Source: Clostridia bacterium (GTDB taxonomy: Bacteria > Bacillota > Clostridia > Oscillospirales > CAG-272). Taken from it: DNA of 46,173 nt. The position numbers and the translations under genes are program-made. A model generated the notes under the pieces. The model worked only from the letters and a program-made list of their open reading frames with translations. It did not search any database and had not been told where the DNA came from. Location: NCBI GenBank assembly GCA_017456005.1, contig JAFTLJ010000023.1:1-46173 (forward strand), given 5' to 3'. The first letter of the stretch is position 1; each line of letters starts with the position of its first letter. This document shows, piece by piece, positions 15,166 through 23,342 of the stretch.

Positions 15166-15654
15166 TTGGAAGGATTTTTTGGTTTTATAAAGGATTTTTG
15201 TGTCATAGCTGTTGCGGGCGGTCTTATAATGCTCGCTTCGCCGAATGGCAAAATGCAAGGGCATATAAAGTTTATAATCTCGCTTTGTATGGTCTGCGCC
15301 CTGCTTTCAGCACTTGTGAGCGCACCTGCGGAAATAGAAAAATATTTTTCGGAAATAGAGCTTGAAGTGGAAGAAAGCGTTGCCGAGGGTGGGGAGGATG
15401 CGCGCCTTGCTGTGGCAAAAACGGCGAAGCGTAATATGGAAGCGGAGCTTACGCGCCTATTGTGCGCTCGCTTTTCTCTTTCGGAAAGTGATGTTTATAT
15501 AGTTGTGACGCTGGACACGCGTGACCTATCCGCTGTGGAAATAAGTGCGGTAACGGCATTTATAGAGGACGCGGAGGCGTGTGAGGGCGCACAAGAATAC
15601 CTTTCCGGGCTTTTTATGGGCAGCACGGAAATAATTATTATGGAAAAGGGGTAA
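15166..15654 (+). CDS. spoIIIAF: Stage III sporulation protein AF
   Basis: I chose the TTG at 15166, eight bases after AAGGAGG (15151-15157), over the GTG at 15145, which lies inside spoIIIAE without an RBS. This gives 162 residues: two N-terminal membrane spans (FCVIAVAGGLIMLA and IKFIISLCMVCALLSAL) followed by a soluble alpha/beta domain from about 75. Such ring-building domains are shared among AF, AG and AH. It is the sixth gene of the operon. Confidence 0.88.
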   Translation: MEGFFGFIKDFCVIAVAGGLIMLASPNGKMQGHIKFIISLCMVCALLSALVSAPAEIEKYFSEIELEVEESVAEGGEDARLAVAKTAKRNMEAELTRLLCARFSLSESDVYIVVTLDTRDLSAVEISAVTAFIEDAEACEGAQEYLSGLFMGSTEIIIMEKG

Positions 15655-15661
15655 TTTACTT

Positions 15662-16162
15662 ATGAAAATTTCGGGTTTGAGCGAAAGAAAAAAGCTGCTT
15701 TTTTTGATTTTGCTCGGCGCGGTGGGCGTTTTGCTTGTGCTTTGCGGCTTTTTTGCGCCAAACGACGGAAAAAATGCGGAAATTTCGGGCAAAGAAGAAA
15801 TTTCTTCCCCGACAATGGAATATATTGAAAGCGTGGAGAATAAGATTAGAAGCATAACGGAGAAAATCACGGGAAGCACCGACGTTTCCGTGATTGTGAG
15901 TGCCGAAAGCGGAACGGAATACGTCTATGTTTCCAACGAGGAAGCCGACGGGGAAGCACTTTCGCGAGAATACATAACCGTGAAGAACGAAAGCGGTAGA
16001 TACGAGCTTGTGCTTGCAAAGGAGGTCTACCCGGAAATCAAGGGTATTTCCATTGCGTGCCCCGGAGGCGACGACAGCAAGATTAAGCTGAAAATTTTAG
16101 AGGCGATTTCCGTAGCCTTGGGTATTTCCAAAAACCGTATTTGCATAGTCGGAACAAAATAA
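15662..16162 (+). CDS. spoIIIAG: Stage III sporulation protein AG
   Basis: The 166-residue product has one membrane span at about 12-31 (LLFLILLGAVGVLLVLCGFF), a linker and a soluble domain with VSVIVSAESGTEYVYV and the ending LGISKNRICIVGTK typical of SpoIIIAG. The domain oligomerises into a large ring in the space between the two membranes of the forespore. The gene starts seven bases after spoIIIAF. Confidence 0.93.
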   Translation: MKISGLSERKKLLFLILLGAVGVLLVLCGFFAPNDGKNAEISGKEEISSPTMEYIESVENKIRSITEKITGSTDVSVIVSAESGTEYVYVSNEEADGEALSREYITVKNESGRYELVLAKEVYPEIKGISIACPGGDDSKIKLKILEAISVALGISKNRICIVGTK

Positions 16163-16185
16163 AAATTTTAAGGAGTTTTTTCGGT

Positions 16186-16875
16186 ATGAGAAACGAAGAA
16201 AGAGCAGCAAAAAGAATGAATGAAGCGGAAAGCACAGAGCTTAACACGGTTTTGGAGCTTCCCGAATCCACAAAGCAGGATTTTAAATTCAAAAGCGTAT
16301 TTACGGCAGACGGCTTTAAAAACGGCATGAAAAAGTTCGGCGTGCGCAACCTCGCCATAGTGCTTTCCGTGCTCGTTATAGGCGCTTCCGTCTATGTAAA
16401 CTGGGCGCTTTACGGCAAGGACAGCGGTACACCCACGGGCGGCGACAATCAGGCGAGCGTTGGCGGTGGCAATACGAACGGCGCGGGAAACACGGGAAAT
16501 ACGGGCGACACCGGTACGGGAATTTTGGAAGAGGATTATTTCTCTGCGGCGGTTATCGAACGCGAAAGCGCAAGAGATGAGGCGCTGGAGGTGCTCCAGG
16601 GTGTTGTGGATGATGCTACGGCTCTTGATTCCGCAAAGGAGCAGGCGCTCAAGGATATCGCCGCGATGGCAAAGGTTATCGAAAACGAATCCAATATAGA
16701 AACACTCGTTAAAGCAAAGGGCTTTGAAGATTGCGTTGCCGTTATAAACGGTGAAAAGGCAAGCGTTATCGTAAAGAGCGAAGGTTTGCAGCCCAACCAC
16801 CTTTCCCAGATACTTGAAATAGTTTATCTTCAGGCCGGAATTTTGCCCGAAAACGTAACGATTATGGAAAAATGA
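16186..16875 (+). CDS. spoIIIAH: Stage III sporulation protein AH
   Basis: The ATG at 16186 has AAGGAG upstream. The 229-residue product has a cytoplasmic part, one membrane span at about 54-72 (LAIVLSVLVIGASVYVNWAL), a flexible linker rich in Gly, Asn and Thr (about 77-112) and a C-terminal ring-building motif domain of the YscJ/FliF kind. SpoIIIAH binds forespore SpoIIQ across the septal space. The long Gly/Asn/Thr linker is a little unusual but the family is clear. It closes the operon. Confidence 0.94.
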   Translation: MRNEERAAKRMNEAESTELNTVLELPESTKQDFKFKSVFTADGFKNGMKKFGVRNLAIVLSVLVIGASVYVNWALYGKDSGTPTGGDNQASVGGGNTNGAGNTGNTGDTGTGILEEDYFSAAVIERESARDEALEVLQGVVDDATALDSAKEQALKDIAAMAKVIENESNIETLVKAKGFEDCVAVINGEKASVIVKSEGLQPNHLSQILEIVYLQAGILPENVTIMEK

Positions 16876-16894
16876 CTGAGCTTTGAAGGCGGCG

Positions 16895-16940
16895 TGCGCA
16901 TAATCCGCATAAAAAAACGGATTATGCGCATATTTTGTTT
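16895..16940 (+). terminator. Terminator of the spoIIIA operon
   Basis: A perfect 13-bp stem (16895-16907 with 16918-16930) is followed by TATTTTGTTTT. Confidence 0.9.
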
Positions 16941-17041
16941 TGTAAAAAATGGAAAAATATTCATGGTGTATTCATTAAATCGTGAAAAAAAGCGAGTTTT
17001 TTCGACATAAAAAATATTTTTTTGAAAAAACTTAATATCAT

Positions 17042-17070
17042 TTGACAAGGCGATTCTTTTGTGCTATAAT
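17042..17070 (+). promoter_or_regulatory. Consensus sigma-A promoter of the tyrosine-kinase operon
   Basis: TTGACA (17042-17047), 17 bases, TATAAT (17065-17070): a perfect match to consensus, suggesting strong vegetative expression of the phosphatase-adaptor-kinase genes. Confidence 0.88.
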
Positions 17071-17255
17071 CTAATGTGAAATATCAAAGTCGCTTTTTGC
17101 GTGTGGCCGACCTTTTGTTTAAAACGATAATGTTTCTTACAGCATAGTTTATTCTTTTTGATGAATAATAATACAGATTTAAACTTTGGGGCGGTTTTTT
17201 TATGCTTGCGGGCGGTATGCTCGGGCTTTGGTTGTTTTTGGGTAAGGAGGAGCAA

Positions 17256-17981
17256 ATGCAATTTTCCGATATCCATATCCATGCAATATGCGGCGTGGAT
17301 GACGGAGCAAAAAACAAAGAGGATATGTTTGCTATAGTGGACGCGGCTTATGCCGACGGCACTCGCCTTATGTGCGTGACACCGCATTTTAACCCGGGGA
17401 TGTTCGGCGAACATAGCAGAAGGACCAAAGAAAACTATGAGGTTCTGAAGGCTTACGTTTCTGAAAAATATCCCGATATGCAGTTAATGCTCGGCAACGA
17501 GCTTCGCTATGCGAGCGGCTGCAGAAACTGGATATACGACGGTGTGTGCAACACAATGGGCGGCACAAAATATGTCCTTTTGGAATTTTCTTTTACGGAA
17601 GCTTCCGACAAAATTGTAAGAGGCGTGGAAAGTATGTTCAACAGCGGCTTTATCCCGATAATTGCCCACGTAGAACGCTATTCCAAACTTTCTATTGCCC
17701 AGATCCGTGAGTTACGCGAAAAGGGTGCGCTTATGCAGATCGACTCCATGTCTCTTTTGCGTGATTTCGGATTTAAAGAATGGATGCGAAGTAAGAAATT
17801 GCTTGCTGAACGCTTGGCAGATTTCGTTTCTTCCGATGCGCACGATACGGGCAGCAGACCGCCCGAGCTTTCGCCGTGCTACGAGTACGTGAAGAAAAAA
17901 TTCGGCGAGCGTTATGCAGAAGCTGTTTTTTACAGTAATGCATATGAGCTTTTCGGCTCACAAAAAGAAAGAGAGGTTTAA
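17256..17981 (+). CDS. CpsB/CapC-type protein-tyrosine phosphatase, PHP domain
   Basis: The start at 17256 follows AAGGAGG by seven bases and places MQFSDIHIHAICGVDDGA at the N-terminus, as in CpsB/YwqE proteins. The product has 241 residues. Metal-binding motifs of the PHP fold are IHIH, VTPHFNPG, GNELRY, IIAHVERY and SSDAHDTG. These phosphatases remove phosphate from the partner BY-kinase or its substrates and control polysaccharide export. It is the first gene of a three-gene unit with the adaptor and kinase. No glycan assembly genes follow, so its target may not be a capsule. Confidence 0.9.
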   Translation: MQFSDIHIHAICGVDDGAKNKEDMFAIVDAAYADGTRLMCVTPHFNPGMFGEHSRRTKENYEVLKAYVSEKYPDMQLMLGNELRYASGCRNWIYDGVCNTMGGTKYVLLEFSFTEASDKIVRGVESMFNSGFIPIIAHVERYSKLSIAQIRELREKGALMQIDSMSLLRDFGFKEWMRSKKLLAERLADFVSSDAHDTGSRPPELSPCYEYVKKKFGERYAEAVFYSNAYELFGSQKEREV

Positions 17982-17989
17982 AAAGTTCT

Positions 17990-18805
17990 ATGGATGAACA
18001 GACAAATGTAAAAACTATTGCACTCAAAGACTTATGGGATATTTTCGTTAAGCGAGCTTGGATAATGGTGCTCGTTGCGGCGATTGCGGTGGGTTCTTTC
18101 CTTGCAATCTCCCAGGCGCTCTACGTGCCCGAATATTCCTCTAAGGCTACCATCTACGTTCTCGACAAAAACGAAGGCGGCACTGTCGGCACAACAGAGC
18201 TTAACGTAGCGGATAAATTCCTTACAGACTGCACACACGCTATTAAACACGAAAAAGTTTTAAGACAGGTTATGGCAGATCTTTCCCTTTCCGAAACATA
18301 CAATTCCCTTAAAGAAAAGGTTTCCACAAGCAACCCTACAAACACACGTTTTATTGAAGTGACTGTTAGGGCTGATACTCCCGAACAGGCTAAAGAAATC
18401 GTTGATGCGATCTGCCTTGAAAGCAAAGATGCTATTATGGAAAATATGAACTACGAGATCCACATTTTCCAAGAAGGTATCCTTAATATGAACCCCTGCA
18501 ACGGAACAAGTTTCACAACGTATATTCTCGTTGGTCTTGTTGCCGCAGTTCTCGTATACGGCATATTCTTCCTTATGTTCATGCTTGACGATTCTGTATG
18601 GACAGACGAAGAAATCGAAAAATATCTCGGTGTAAGCATTCTCGGCGATATTCCCGATGCTAACTCCACACACAAAAAAGGCTATGGCTACGGTAAATAC
18701 GGCAAGTACGGCAGATACGGTGCGTATGGTAAATATGGCGCATACGGCGCGTACGGCAATAACCCCACAAACACGGGCGCGGCAGATAAAGGAGGCAAAA
18801 AATGA
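17990..18805 (+). CDS. Wzz/CpsC-like transmembrane adaptor with C-terminal YGX tyrosine repeats
   Basis: The 271-residue product has an N-terminal span at about 25-45 (AWIMVLVAAIAVGSFLAI), an external domain with typical chain-length-determinant features, and a second span at about 178-198. In BY-kinase systems the cytoplasmic C-terminus of this adaptor activates the kinase. Here that tail, from residue 229, contains nine tyrosines in YG units, eight of them as consecutive YGX triplets (18681-18762). In Streptococcus pneumoniae the comparable YGX cluster is at the end of the kinase CpsD. The kinase encoded next lacks it. The tail may be the phosphorylated element (inference). Codons are strongly biased (TTC, AAC, CTC, ACA), unlike most neighbours and like gap, so expression may be high. 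Confidence 0.88.
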   Translation: MDEQTNVKTIALKDLWDIFVKRAWIMVLVAAIAVGSFLAISQALYVPEYSSKATIYVLDKNEGGTVGTTELNVADKFLTDCTHAIKHEKVLRQVMADLSLSETYNSLKEKVSTSNPTNTRFIEVTVRADTPEQAKEIVDAICLESKDAIMENMNYEIHIFQEGILNMNPCNGTSFTTYILVGLVAAVLVYGIFFLMFMLDDSVWTDEEIEKYLGVSILGDIPDANSTHKKGYGYGKYGKYGRYGAYGKYGAYGAYGNNPTNTGAADKGGKK

Positions 18806-19491
18806 AACAGATAAAGCTTAACCTCCCCGGTGAAAAAGATTATTTTATGCAGGAATCGCTTAAAACGCTTCGTACAAACCTCCAGTTCTGCGGTCAGGAC
18901 ATTCGCGTTGTAATGTTTACGAGCGTTGGCGAAAACGAAGGTAAATCCACGGTTACGCTCAGCCTTGCAAAAAGCTTTGCCGACCTCGGCAAAAAGGTTC
19001 TTGTTATCGATGCCGATATGAGAAAATCAGTTATGGCCGGCCGTAACACAGACGCTATGAACCCCAAGGGGCTCAGCGAAGTTCTTAACGGTCTTGCAAA
19101 ACTTGAAGATGTTGTTTGCCAGGCAGAAAACTCCTCTGCATTCGTTCTTTTCTCCGGTCAGTATCCCCCCAACCCCGTAGAGCTTCTCAGCGGTAAATAT
19201 TTCACAGACCTCATTTCTCTCGCAAGAGAAAAATTCGATTACGTTATAGTAGATACTCCTCCGCTCGGCAGAGTAGTAGATGCTGCGGTTATCGCTCAGA
19301 ATTGCGACGGTGCTGTGCTTCTTATAGGACACAACAAGGTTCCTTACCACGATGCACAGGAAGTTATTGCACAGATACGCAAGAGTAACTGCAAAATGCT
19401 CGGCGTTGTGCGCAACAACTCCTCTGTAAACAGCCACACATATTACCATCATCACACTAAAAAAGACAAAGCAGAAAACGAAAATGCATAA
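18802..19491 (+). CDS. CpsD/CapB-family bacterial tyrosine kinase (BY-kinase)
   Basis: The 229-residue kinase overlaps the adaptor gene by four bases. It has Walker A SVGENEGKSTVTLSL (about 36-50), Walker A' VLVIDADMRKS (about 69) and Walker B FDYVIVDTPPLG (about 146). The N-terminus ESLKTLRTNLQF is the segment by which these kinases form rings. The C-terminus ends SHTYYHHHTKKDKAENENA and has only two tyrosines, so the usual tyrosine cluster is missing; the cluster is on the adaptor instead. It may phosphorylate the adaptor tail or other proteins. The codon bias is as strong as in the adaptor gene. Confidence 0.92.
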   Translation: MKQIKLNLPGEKDYFMQESLKTLRTNLQFCGQDIRVVMFTSVGENEGKSTVTLSLAKSFADLGKKVLVIDADMRKSVMAGRNTDAMNPKGLSEVLNGLAKLEDVVCQAENSSAFVLFSGQYPPNPVELLSGKYFTDLISLAREKFDYVIVDTPPLGRVVDAAVIAQNCDGAVLLIGHNKVPYHDAQEVIAQIRKSNCKMLGVVRNNSSVNSHTYYHHHTKKDKAENENA

Positions 19492-19497
19492 TAAAGG

Positions 19498-19528
19498 CGA
19501 GCTTCCCTAAAAGGAAGCTCGTTTTTTC
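19498..19528 (+). terminator. Terminator of the BY-kinase operon
   Basis: CGAGCTTCC (19498-19506) pairs with GGAAGCTCG (19513-19521), followed by T6. Confidence 0.92.
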
Positions 19529-19563
19529 TTGAAAATATTTTACGGCAAAAAAATAAATATCTC

Positions 19564-19592
19564 TTGCAAAAAATTCCCGTATATGTTATTAT
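19564..19592 (+). promoter_or_regulatory. Promoter of rubrerythrin
   Basis: TTGCAA (19564-19569), 17 bases, TATTAT (19587-19592). The leader is about 75 bases with GGAGGA before the start codon. Confidence 0.6.
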
Positions 19593-19673
19593 AAAATAAA
19601 ATAAATATATATGAATTTCTCGGCTCGTTTCGGGGAAAATATATAATGAAAATTTTTTTGGAGGATACAGATT

Positions 19674-20213
19674 ATGGCAAACAAATATGCAGGCACAAAA
19701 ACAGAACAGAACCTTCGCGCGGCTTTTTCCGGCGAAAGTGAAGCGAGAAACAAATACACATATTTTGCTTCCGTTGCTAAAAAAGAAGGCTACGAGCAGA
19801 TCTCAGCCCTCTTCCTCAAAACAGCAGACAACGAAAAAGAACATGCAAAAATGTGGTTTAAGGAGCTTGAAGGTCTTGGCGATACAGCACAGAACCTCCT
19901 TGCAGCGGCAGAAGGCGAAAACTACGAATGGACAGATATGTACGAAGGCTTTGCCAAAGACGCCGAAGAAGAAGGCTTCAAGGCGCTTGCCGCTAAGTTC
20001 AGAATGGTTGCTGCTATCGAAAAAGAACATGAAGAACGCTACCGCGCACTTCTCAACAACGTAGAAACAAAAACCGTGTTTGAAAAGAGCGAGGTTAAGG
20101 TTTGGGAATGCCGCAACTGCGGTCATATTATGGTTGGCACAAAGGCGCCCGAAATGTGCCCCGTATGCGCTCACCCGAAGGCTTACTTTGAATTAAACGC
20201 TAAAAACTATTGA
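19674..20213 (+). CDS. rbr: Rubrerythrin
   Basis: The 179-residue protein has a ferritin-like four-helix domain with iron ligands in [19 protein letters not shown] and [11 protein letters not shown], then a rubredoxin domain at about 145-175 with CRNCG and [11 protein letters not shown]. Rubrerythrin reduces hydrogen peroxide in anaerobes using electrons from rubredoxin or NADH-dependent partners. It stands alone between its own promoter and terminator. Codon bias (CTC, AAC, ACA) indicates high expression. Confidence 0.96.
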   Translation: MANKYAGTKTEQNLRAAFSGESEARNKYTYFASVAKKEGYEQISALFLKTADNEKEHAKMWFKELEGLGDTAQNLLAAAEGENYEWTDMYEGFAKDAEEEGFKALAAKFRMVAAIEKEHEERYRALLNNVETKTVFEKSEVKVWECRNCGHIMVGTKAPEMCPVCAHPKAYFELNAKNY

Positions 20214-20234
20214 TTTTAATTCATAAATTAAATA

Positions 20235-20272
20235 AAAAAGCAAGAAAATTTAAACATTTTCTTGCTTTTTTG
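20235..20272 (+). terminator. Terminator of rubrerythrin
   Basis: A perfect 15-bp stem (20235-20249 with 20256-20270) ends in a T-rich tract. It is symmetrical, so it could work in both directions. Confidence 0.88.
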
Positions 20273-20333
20273 TATTCTTTTGCAATTACATTGTACAAAT
20301 TAAACAAATTTACAGGTAAACAATAATTTTTTG

Positions 20334-20362
20334 GTGACAAATTATATAAAATGTGTTACAAT
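20334..20362 (+). promoter_or_regulatory. Promoter of the second cytidylate-kinase-like gene
   Basis: GTGACA (20334-20339), 17 bases, TACAAT (20357-20362), about 48 bases before the start codon. Confidence 0.55.
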
Positions 20363-20409
20363 AAATAATGTAATAATATGAATGTCATTAAATGGAGGGA
20401 TTTTCGAGT

Positions 20410-21015
20410 ATGAAATGCAATTATATCACCATAGAAAGGGAATACGGCAGCGGCGGCACATTTGTGGCGCGCGAGCTTGCCAAGCAGTGTGGCATAGCCT
20501 GCTACGGCAGAGAAATACTCGAAGAGGTTTCCAAGGAATACAATATTTCGCCCGAAAGCATAGAGCAGTATGAGGAAACGGTTACAAACAGCTTTCTTTA
20601 CTCTATGTTTATAATCAGCCGTGCGCAGGCGGGCGACCCCGATATGCTTGCCAACGAAGGGCATATTTACGTGGCAGAGCAGCTTATGATAAAGAAGCTT
20701 GCTTCGCGCGGGCGCGCTATTTTTCTGGGGCATTGTGCCGCAGAGGCACTTAAAGAGCGCGAGGGCGTGGTTAAAGTATTTATCCGTTCTTCCAAGGAAG
20801 ATAAAGCCAAACGCATTATGGACCTTTACAACATAGACGAAAAAGAAGTGGAGCTTGTGCGCAAGAAGTATGACAAAAAGCGAGCAAACTACTTCTATGC
20901 AAACACGGCGAAAACGTGGGACGACCTGCGCAACTACGATTTGGTGCTCGATGTTTCGAACATCGGAATAGATGGGTGCGTGGCGGCTTTGCGCGGAATT
21001 TTGGAATGTGAATGA
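20410..21015 (+). CDS. Cytidylate kinase-like family protein, second copy
   Basis: The ATG at 20410 follows GGAGGGA. The 201-residue product starts MKCNYITIEREYGSGGTFVA, the same altered P-loop as the protein at 4778-5368. Further shared features are RAIFLGHCAAEAL and a basic KKYDKKRANYFY segment followed by TAKTWDDLRNYDLVLD, like the other copy's TGETWGEAKNYTLTLN. Identity between the two appears moderate, so this is an old paralogue pair. The substrate is not known; it stands as its own transcription unit. Confidence 0.85.
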   Translation: MKCNYITIEREYGSGGTFVARELAKQCGIACYGREILEEVSKEYNISPESIEQYEETVTNSFLYSMFIISRAQAGDPDMLANEGHIYVAEQLMIKKLASRGRAIFLGHCAAEALKEREGVVKVFIRSSKEDKAKRIMDLYNIDEKEVELVRKKYDKKRANYFYANTAKTWDDLRNYDLVLDVSNIGIDGCVAALRGILECE

Positions 21016-21028
21016 CAAAAAGAATACT

Positions 21029-21060
21029 GCAGAGCTTTCGTACGGAAGCTCTGCTTTTGC
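21029..21060 (+). terminator. Terminator after the second cytidylate-kinase-like gene
   Basis: GCAGAGCTTTC (21029-21039) pairs with the facing arm ending at 21054 (GAAGCTCTGC), followed by TTTTGC. The T run is short, so some read-through into the GH78 gene is possible. Confidence 0.65.
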
Positions 21061-21076
21061 ATGGAGAGGTAATTTT

Positions 21077-23320
21077 ATGAAAAATATTCAGTGGATAAAA
21101 AGCCCCGAAAACCGCGAGGGCGCGGCATATACTTTTGTGAAAAGGTTTTCTGCAAAAGACGTGAAATATGCCGTTGCCAAAATTTCCGCAATGGGCATTT
21201 ACACAGCGTTTATAAACGGCGAACGGCTGGGAAACCAAGTGCTTACCCCCGGTTTTACGAGCTACCGCCGCAGAGTGCAGTACCAATCATACGATATAAC
21301 GTCGCTTCTGCAAGAAGAAAATAAAATAGAAATAAACGCAGGCCCCGGCTGGGCGAGCGGTAACTTTGGGCTTGAAGGCAAGGACAAGGTCTTTGCGGAG
21401 CATATAAGCATTGTAGCAGAAATAGAGCTTACGCTCGAAAACGGCGAAAAAGAAATAGTAACTACCGATGAAACATGGGAAACATTCAGTAATAAAGTGA
21501 CTTTTTCGGGTATATTCTGCGGAGAGACCTTCGACGCTACGCATACGCCTGTACGTATAGGCTTTGCGGCGGCAGACGAGATAGGTGCGTCGCTCATACC
21601 CGATGTGGGTGAGAAAATACTAGAACAGGAAAGAATCGCCCCTGTAGAGCTGATAACAACGCCAAACGGCGAAAGAGTTATAGATTTCGGGCAGAATATG
21701 ACAGGATATGTGGAATTTTGCGTGCAAGGAAAGCGTGAGGAACGCATCGTTACCGATTGCGCAGAGGTTCTTGATAAAGACGGAAATTTCTATAATGAAA
21801 ATTATAGATCGGCAAAAAATGAAGTAGTGTTTATACTCGATGGAGAGAAGCGCACGTACAAACCGCAGTTTTCCTTTCAAGGCTTCCGCTATATAAGGCT
21901 TAAGGAATATCCCGATATACCCGTGGATTTTGCGAATATCCGCGCCATTGCCGTTCATTCCGATCTGCGCAGGATAGGTTATTTTTCCTGCGGAGAAGCA
22001 AGGGTAAATCAGCTTTATCACAACATTATCTGGGGGCAAAAGAGCAATTACCTCGATATTCCCACGGATTGCCCACAGAGGGATGAACGCCAGGGTTGGA
22101 CGGGCGATGCGCAGGTTTTCTGCCGCGCCGCCGCGATGAACTATGATGTAAGTAAATTCTTTGAAAAATGGCTTGCCGACCTGCGCTTGGAGCAAAGAGA
22201 AGACGGCGCGATTTACGGCGTTTGCCCGGAATCGTTCAAAAATCCCCAAAGCCACACTATGGTTTCTGCGGCGTGGGGCGATGCGGCGGTTATAATCCCG
22301 TGGGAGCTGTACCGAGCATACGGCGATAAAAGAATACTTGCCGATAATTTTGAAATGATGAAAAAATGGGTGAATTATCAACGTAGCGCGGGGAACGAGG
22401 AATTTCTTTGGCTTGGTGGGCGCCACTACGGCGACTGGCTCGCGATGGACGCAGGCGGCGAGAGCTGTGTGGGTGCAACCTCAAATGACCTTATTGCTTC
22501 CGCCTTTTATGCCGGCGCGGCAGATATTGTTGTACGCGCAGGAGAGGTGCTTAGGGAAGACGTTTCGGGATACCGCGAGCTTCACAAAAATATTGTGGCA
22601 AAATTCCGCGAATATTTCCTTGAAAACGGTTTGCCGAAAGCAGAATTCCCCCTGACAGAGCCGGTTCGTCCGGGCAAAAAGGTACAGGATGCTTTGCGCC
22701 TCGGAATGACGCAGACGGCACTTGTGCTTATTTTACATTTCCGACTTTGCAAGGAGGATGAAAGAGGTCTTGTGGCAGACAAGCTAGAAGAGCTTATAGA
22801 AAGCTTCGGCACGCGCATGACTACCGGCTTTGTAGGTACGCCGTACATACTGCATGTGCTTACGGAAAGCGGAAAAACTGAGCTTGCATATAAGCTTCTG
22901 TTACAAAATAAAAATCCCTCCTGGCTCTATTCCGTGGAGCACGGCGCCACCACGATGTGGGAGCATTGGAACGGCATACGCGAGGATGGTAGCCTGTGGG
23001 GTGCCGATATGAACTCCTTTAACCATTACGCGTACGGCGCTGTGGGCGATTGGCTATATGGAGCTGCAGCGGGTATAACTGTTTGCGAAGACGGCGCAGG
23101 GTACAAAAAAATGACGATAGCGCCGCACCCGTGCAAGGAGCTCGGATTTATAAATTGCAAAATGGAAACGGCAAGCGGTACGGTGGAAAGCAACTGGTAC
23201 TGCAAGGGCGAAAAAGTTTATTTTGAAATAACGGTTCCGCACGGCGCAGAGGCAAAAATTATTTTGCCAAACGGATATGAAGAAGACGTTTGCGGCGGAA
23301 AATATAACTTTACGGTTTAA
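21077..23320 (+). CDS. Alpha-L-rhamnosidase, family GH78
   Basis: The ATG at 21077 (MKNIQWIKSPENREG) with GAGAGG upstream gives 747 residues; the longer in-frame version would overlap the previous gene. The N-terminal beta-sandwich domains (about 1-320) include ISAMGIYTAFINGERLGNQV and VIDFGQNMTGYVEF. The (alpha/alpha)6 catalytic domain includes DCPQRDERQGWTGDAQVF (about 336), the site of the acidic catalytic residues in GH78, and SFNHYAYGAVGDWLYG near 660. A C-terminal sandwich closes the protein. There is no signal peptide, so it probably hydrolyses imported rhamnosides from flavonoids or pectin. It is followed by rluA-type gene 22 bases later. Confidence 0.93.
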   Translation: MKNIQWIKSPENREGAAYTFVKRFSAKDVKYAVAKISAMGIYTAFINGERLGNQVLTPGFTSYRRRVQYQSYDITSLLQEENKIEINAGPGWASGNFGLEGKDKVFAEHISIVAEIELTLENGEKEIVTTDETWETFSNKVTFSGIFCGETFDATHTPVRIGFAAADEIGASLIPDVGEKILEQERIAPVELITTPNGERVIDFGQNMTGYVEFCVQGKREERIVTDCAEVLDKDGNFYNENYRSAKNEVVFILDGEKRTYKPQFSFQGFRYIRLKEYPDIPVDFANIRAIAVHSDLRRIGYFSCGEARVNQLYHNIIWGQKSNYLDIPTDCPQRDERQGWTGDAQVFCRAAAMNYDVSKFFEKWLADLRLEQREDGAIYGVCPESFKNPQSHTMVSAAWGDAAVIIPWELYRAYGDKRILADNFEMMKKWVNYQRSAGNEEFLWLGGRHYGDWLAMDAGGESCVGATSNDLIASAFYAGAADIVVRAGEVLREDVSGYRELHKNIVAKFREYFLENGLPKAEFPLTEPVRPGKKVQDALRLGMTQTALVLILHFRLCKEDERGLVADKLEELIESFGTRMTTGFVGTPYILHVLTESGKTELAYKLLLQNKNPSWLYSVEHGATTMWEHWNGIREDGSLWGADMNSFNHYAYGAVGDWLYGAAAGITVCEDGAGYKKMTIAPHPCKELGFINCKMETASGTVESNWYCKGEKVYFEITVPHGAEAKIILPNGYEEDVCGGKYNFTV

Positions 23321-23342
23321 TATGCGGATTTTAGGGAGATTT

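Larger units (their letters stand above)
16876..17255 (+). other. Intergenic region between spoIIIAH and the tyrosine-phosphatase gene
   Basis: This 380-base stretch contains the spoIIIA terminator, an A/T-rich segment, a consensus promoter at 17042-17070 and then a leader of about 180 bases. The leader has no strong hairpin. The in-frame ATG at 17202, with GGGGCGG upstream, would extend the next protein by 18 mostly hydrophobic residues but is considered less likely. Confidence 0.55.
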
